From NCBI RefSeq assembly GCF_013410035.1, contig NZ_JACCBW010000004.1, positions 267,704 to 331,703 of the forward strand: DNA of 64,000 bases, read 5' to 3'. Numbering within the stretch: the stretch's first letter is position 1; the number at the start of each line of letters is the position of its first letter. The DNA is from Nocardioides cavernae. GTDB taxonomy: Bacteria > Actinomycetota > Actinomycetes > Propionibacteriales > Nocardioidaceae. A program made the position numbers and the translations under genes. Positions 62,439 to 64,000 of the stretch are shown piece by piece. The notes under the pieces were generated by a model that was not told where the DNA came from, did no database searches, and saw only the letters and a program-made list of their open reading frames with translations.

Positions 62439-63904
62439 GCATCCTCGCCATCGACGCCGGCACCACCGGCGTGACGGCGGTCGTCGTCACGCCCGACGGG
62501 CGGATCCAGGCCACGGGCTACCAGGAGTTCCGCCAGCACTTCCCCCGGCCCGGCTGGGTCGAGCACTCGCCCGAGGAGATCTGGCAGGCGACCCTCGAGG
62601 CGACCCGCGAGGTCCTCGGCAAGGTCGACCAGTCGGAGCTGACCGCGCTCGGGATCACCAACCAGCGCGAGACGATCGTGCTATGGGACCGCGAGACCCT
62701 GGGCTCTCCCCGGCGCGCGATCGTGTGGCAGGACCGCCGCACCGCCGACATCTGCGACCGCCTCCGCGCCGACGGCCACGAGGACCGGGTCGCCGAGCTC
62801 ACGGGGCTGCGGCTCGACCCGTACTTCTCCGGCACCAAGCTCCTGTGGCTGGCCGAGCAGGAGCCGCACACCTGGGCGCTGGTCGAGTCCGGGCGGTACG
62901 CCGTCGGGACGGTCGACTCCTACCTCGTCGCCCGGATGACGCGCGGGACCTGGCACGTCACCGACGTCTCGAACGCCTGCCGCACCCTGCTGTTCGACCT
63001 CGAGGCCGGCGACTGGTCCGACGAGCTGTGCGGGCTGTTCGGCGTGCCCCGCGACGCCCTCCCCGACATCGTGCCCAACTGGGGCGAGGTCGCCCCGACC
63101 GACCCGGCGGTCTTCCTGGGCCTGTCGCTCCCGATCGCGGGGATCGCCGGCGACCAGCAGTCGGCGCTCTTCGGGCAGACCTGCTTCGAGGAGGGCGAGT
63201 CCAAGTGCACCTACGGCACCGGCTCCTTCATCCTCACCAACACCGGCGGCGAGGTCGTGCGCAGCGACGCGGGCCTGCTGTCGACGGCCGCCTGGCGCTC
63301 CCCCGGCGGCGAGATGACGTACGCCCTCGAGGGGGCGATCTTCGTGACCGGGTCGGCCGTGCAGTGGCTGCGCGACGGCCTGCAGATCGTCGGCAGCGCG
63401 GCCGAGACGGCGGCCATCGCCTCGACCGTCGACGACACCGACGGGGTGTACTTCGTCCCCGCCCTGACGGGGCTGGGCGCCCCGCACTGGGACCCGCACG
63501 CCCGGGGCATGGTCATCGGGATCACCCGCGGCACCACCCGCGCCCACCTCGTACGCGCCACCCTGGAGGCGATCGCGTACGAGGTGCGTGACGTGCTGGA
63601 GACGCTGCCGGAGCTCACCACCCTCCGCGTGGACGGCGGCGCGGCCGCCAACGACCTGCTGTGCCAGCTGCAGTCCGACCAGGTCGGCCGGGCCGTCGAG
63701 CGCCCCGAGATCGTCGAGACCACCGCGCTGGGCGCGGCCTTCCTCGCCGGCCTCGGCACCGGGACGTGGGGGTCGACCGACGACCTGCGCGACACGTGGG
63801 CGCTCGACCGGAGGTTCGAGCCCGGGGGCGACCGCGCGGCGCTGGACGCGTCGTACGCCCGCTGGAGCGAGGCCGTCGAGCGGTCGAAGGGCTGGTCCGG
63901 CTAG
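62435..63904 (+). CDS. glpK: Glycerol kinase
   Basis: FGGY-family kinase making glycerol 3-phosphate, 489 residues. N-terminal phosphate loop [72 protein letters not shown] and [13 protein letters not shown] are all present, and the C-terminus VERSKGWSG looks natural. No glpF or glpD is adjacent; instead it follows DUF1028. Its stop shares the CTAG with the stop of the IS481-type transposase on the other strand. Confidence 0.95.
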   Translation: MSILAIDAGTTGVTAVVVTPDGRIQATGYQEFRQHFPRPGWVEHSPEEIWQATLEATREVLGKVDQSELTALGITNQRETIVLWDRETLGSPRRAIVWQDRRTADICDRLRADGHEDRVAELTGLRLDPYFSGTKLLWLAEQEPHTWALVESGRYAVGTVDSYLVARMTRGTWHVTDVSNACRTLLFDLEAGDWSDELCGLFGVPRDALPDIVPNWGEVAPTDPAVFLGLSLPIAGIAGDQQSALFGQTCFEEGESKCTYGTGSFILTNTGGEVVRSDAGLLSTAAWRSPGGEMTYALEGAIFVTGSAVQWLRDGLQIVGSAAETAAIASTVDDTDGVYFVPALTGLGAPHWDPHARGMVIGITRGTTRAHLVRATLEAIAYEVRDVLETLPELTTLRVDGGAAANDLLCQLQSDQVGRAVERPEIVETTALGAAFLAGLGTGTWGSTDDLRDTWALDRRFEPGGDRAALDASYARWSEAVERSKGWSG

Positions 63905-64000
63905 ATGTACTGATCGGTGAGGTTGATCAACCTGGTGATGGGTGCTGACCCGCCGATGGCGGTGTGGGGCCGGTGGTGGTTGTACTCGTGGAGCCATGCT
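63901..64000 (-). mobile_element. IS481-type transposase, C-terminal end (cut by the window edge)
   Basis: The minus strand encodes the last 32 residues of an integrase-core transposase: WLHEYNHHRPHTAIGG followed by [12 protein letters not shown] and a TAG stop. The YNHHRPHTAIGG motif is typical of IS481-family transposases. Its stop overlaps the glpK stop. The right-hand part and any terminal inverted repeats are outside the window, so completeness cannot be judged. Confidence 0.85.

Overview
This is a 64-kb piece of a high-GC actinobacterial chromosome. Codon use is strongly GC-biased throughout and GTG/TTG starts are frequent. Division genes typical of Actinobacteria are present (DivIVA/Wag31, SepF, an FtsZ ending in DVPDFLK), and two stretches match gene order known from other actinobacteria. 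The protein set looks most like a Nocardioides-type (Propionibacteriales) genome; that placement is inference from family resemblance. Coding density is very high and no gap reaches 300 bases. The largest gaps are 28237-28513 (a structured RNA element) and 29019-29304 (the divergent mraZ/moxR region). No tRNA, rRNA, CRISPR array, prophage or plasmid gene was found. The only mobile DNA is the tail of an IS481-type transposase at the right edge.

1-28942, minus strand: a complete division and cell-wall (dcw) cluster, read from mraZ down to wag31, followed by housekeeping genes. Order: mraZ, a 52-residue membrane protein, rsmH, ftsL-like, ftsI, murE, murF, mraY, murD, ftsW, murG, murC, ftsQ, ftsZ, pgeF, yggS, sepF, yggT, divIVA/wag31; then a TraR/DksA protein, lspA, rluD, an acetyltransferase fused to a chorismate-mutase-like domain, a DUF2332 gene, dnaE1, a membrane protein and a DUF3352 gene cut by the window edge. 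Many junctions are 1-11-nt overlaps (ATGA, GTGA, TTGA), pointing to translational coupling. Four GTGGNG repeats at exact 10-bp spacing overlap the mraZ promoter, and a long-stem RNA that looks like the actinobacterial mraW motif lies between mraZ and the rest.

29305-33912, plus strand: moxR, DUF58 and transglutaminase genes, overlapping one another, divergent from mraZ. 34080-41279, minus strand: DUF3040, dinB, a SAM methyltransferase, and an SOS operon (DUF6504, SAV_6107-type HEPN, dnaE2) with a perfect LexA box and a perfect 17-bp stem-loop in its leader.

41456-63904: mostly single genes, many apparently leaderless (a TANNNT -10 box 6-7 nt before the start codon). They include YbaK, DUF4126, an FAD oxidoreductase, SIMPL, metF, a prenyl synthase, a barnase/barstar-type pair next to an Rv2175c-type DNA-binding protein, a GH16-like secreted protein without the usual catalytic glutamates, a PASTA kinase (PknL-like), transporters, threonine aldolase, class II DAHP synthase, a lipoprotein phosphoesterase, PPi-dependent phosphofructokinase, and DUF1028 overlapping glpK. 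The metF, prenyl synthase, Rv2175c, PASTA kinase, DAHP synthase order parallels M. tuberculosis Rv2172c-Rv2178c.

I see no wholly new multi-gene system. The best leads are the SOS operon with its leader hairpin and HEPN gene, the GNAT-chorismate mutase fusion, the membrane-anchored RNase/barstar pair, the mraW-type leader, and the abutting divergent leaderless promoters at 61579-61588.
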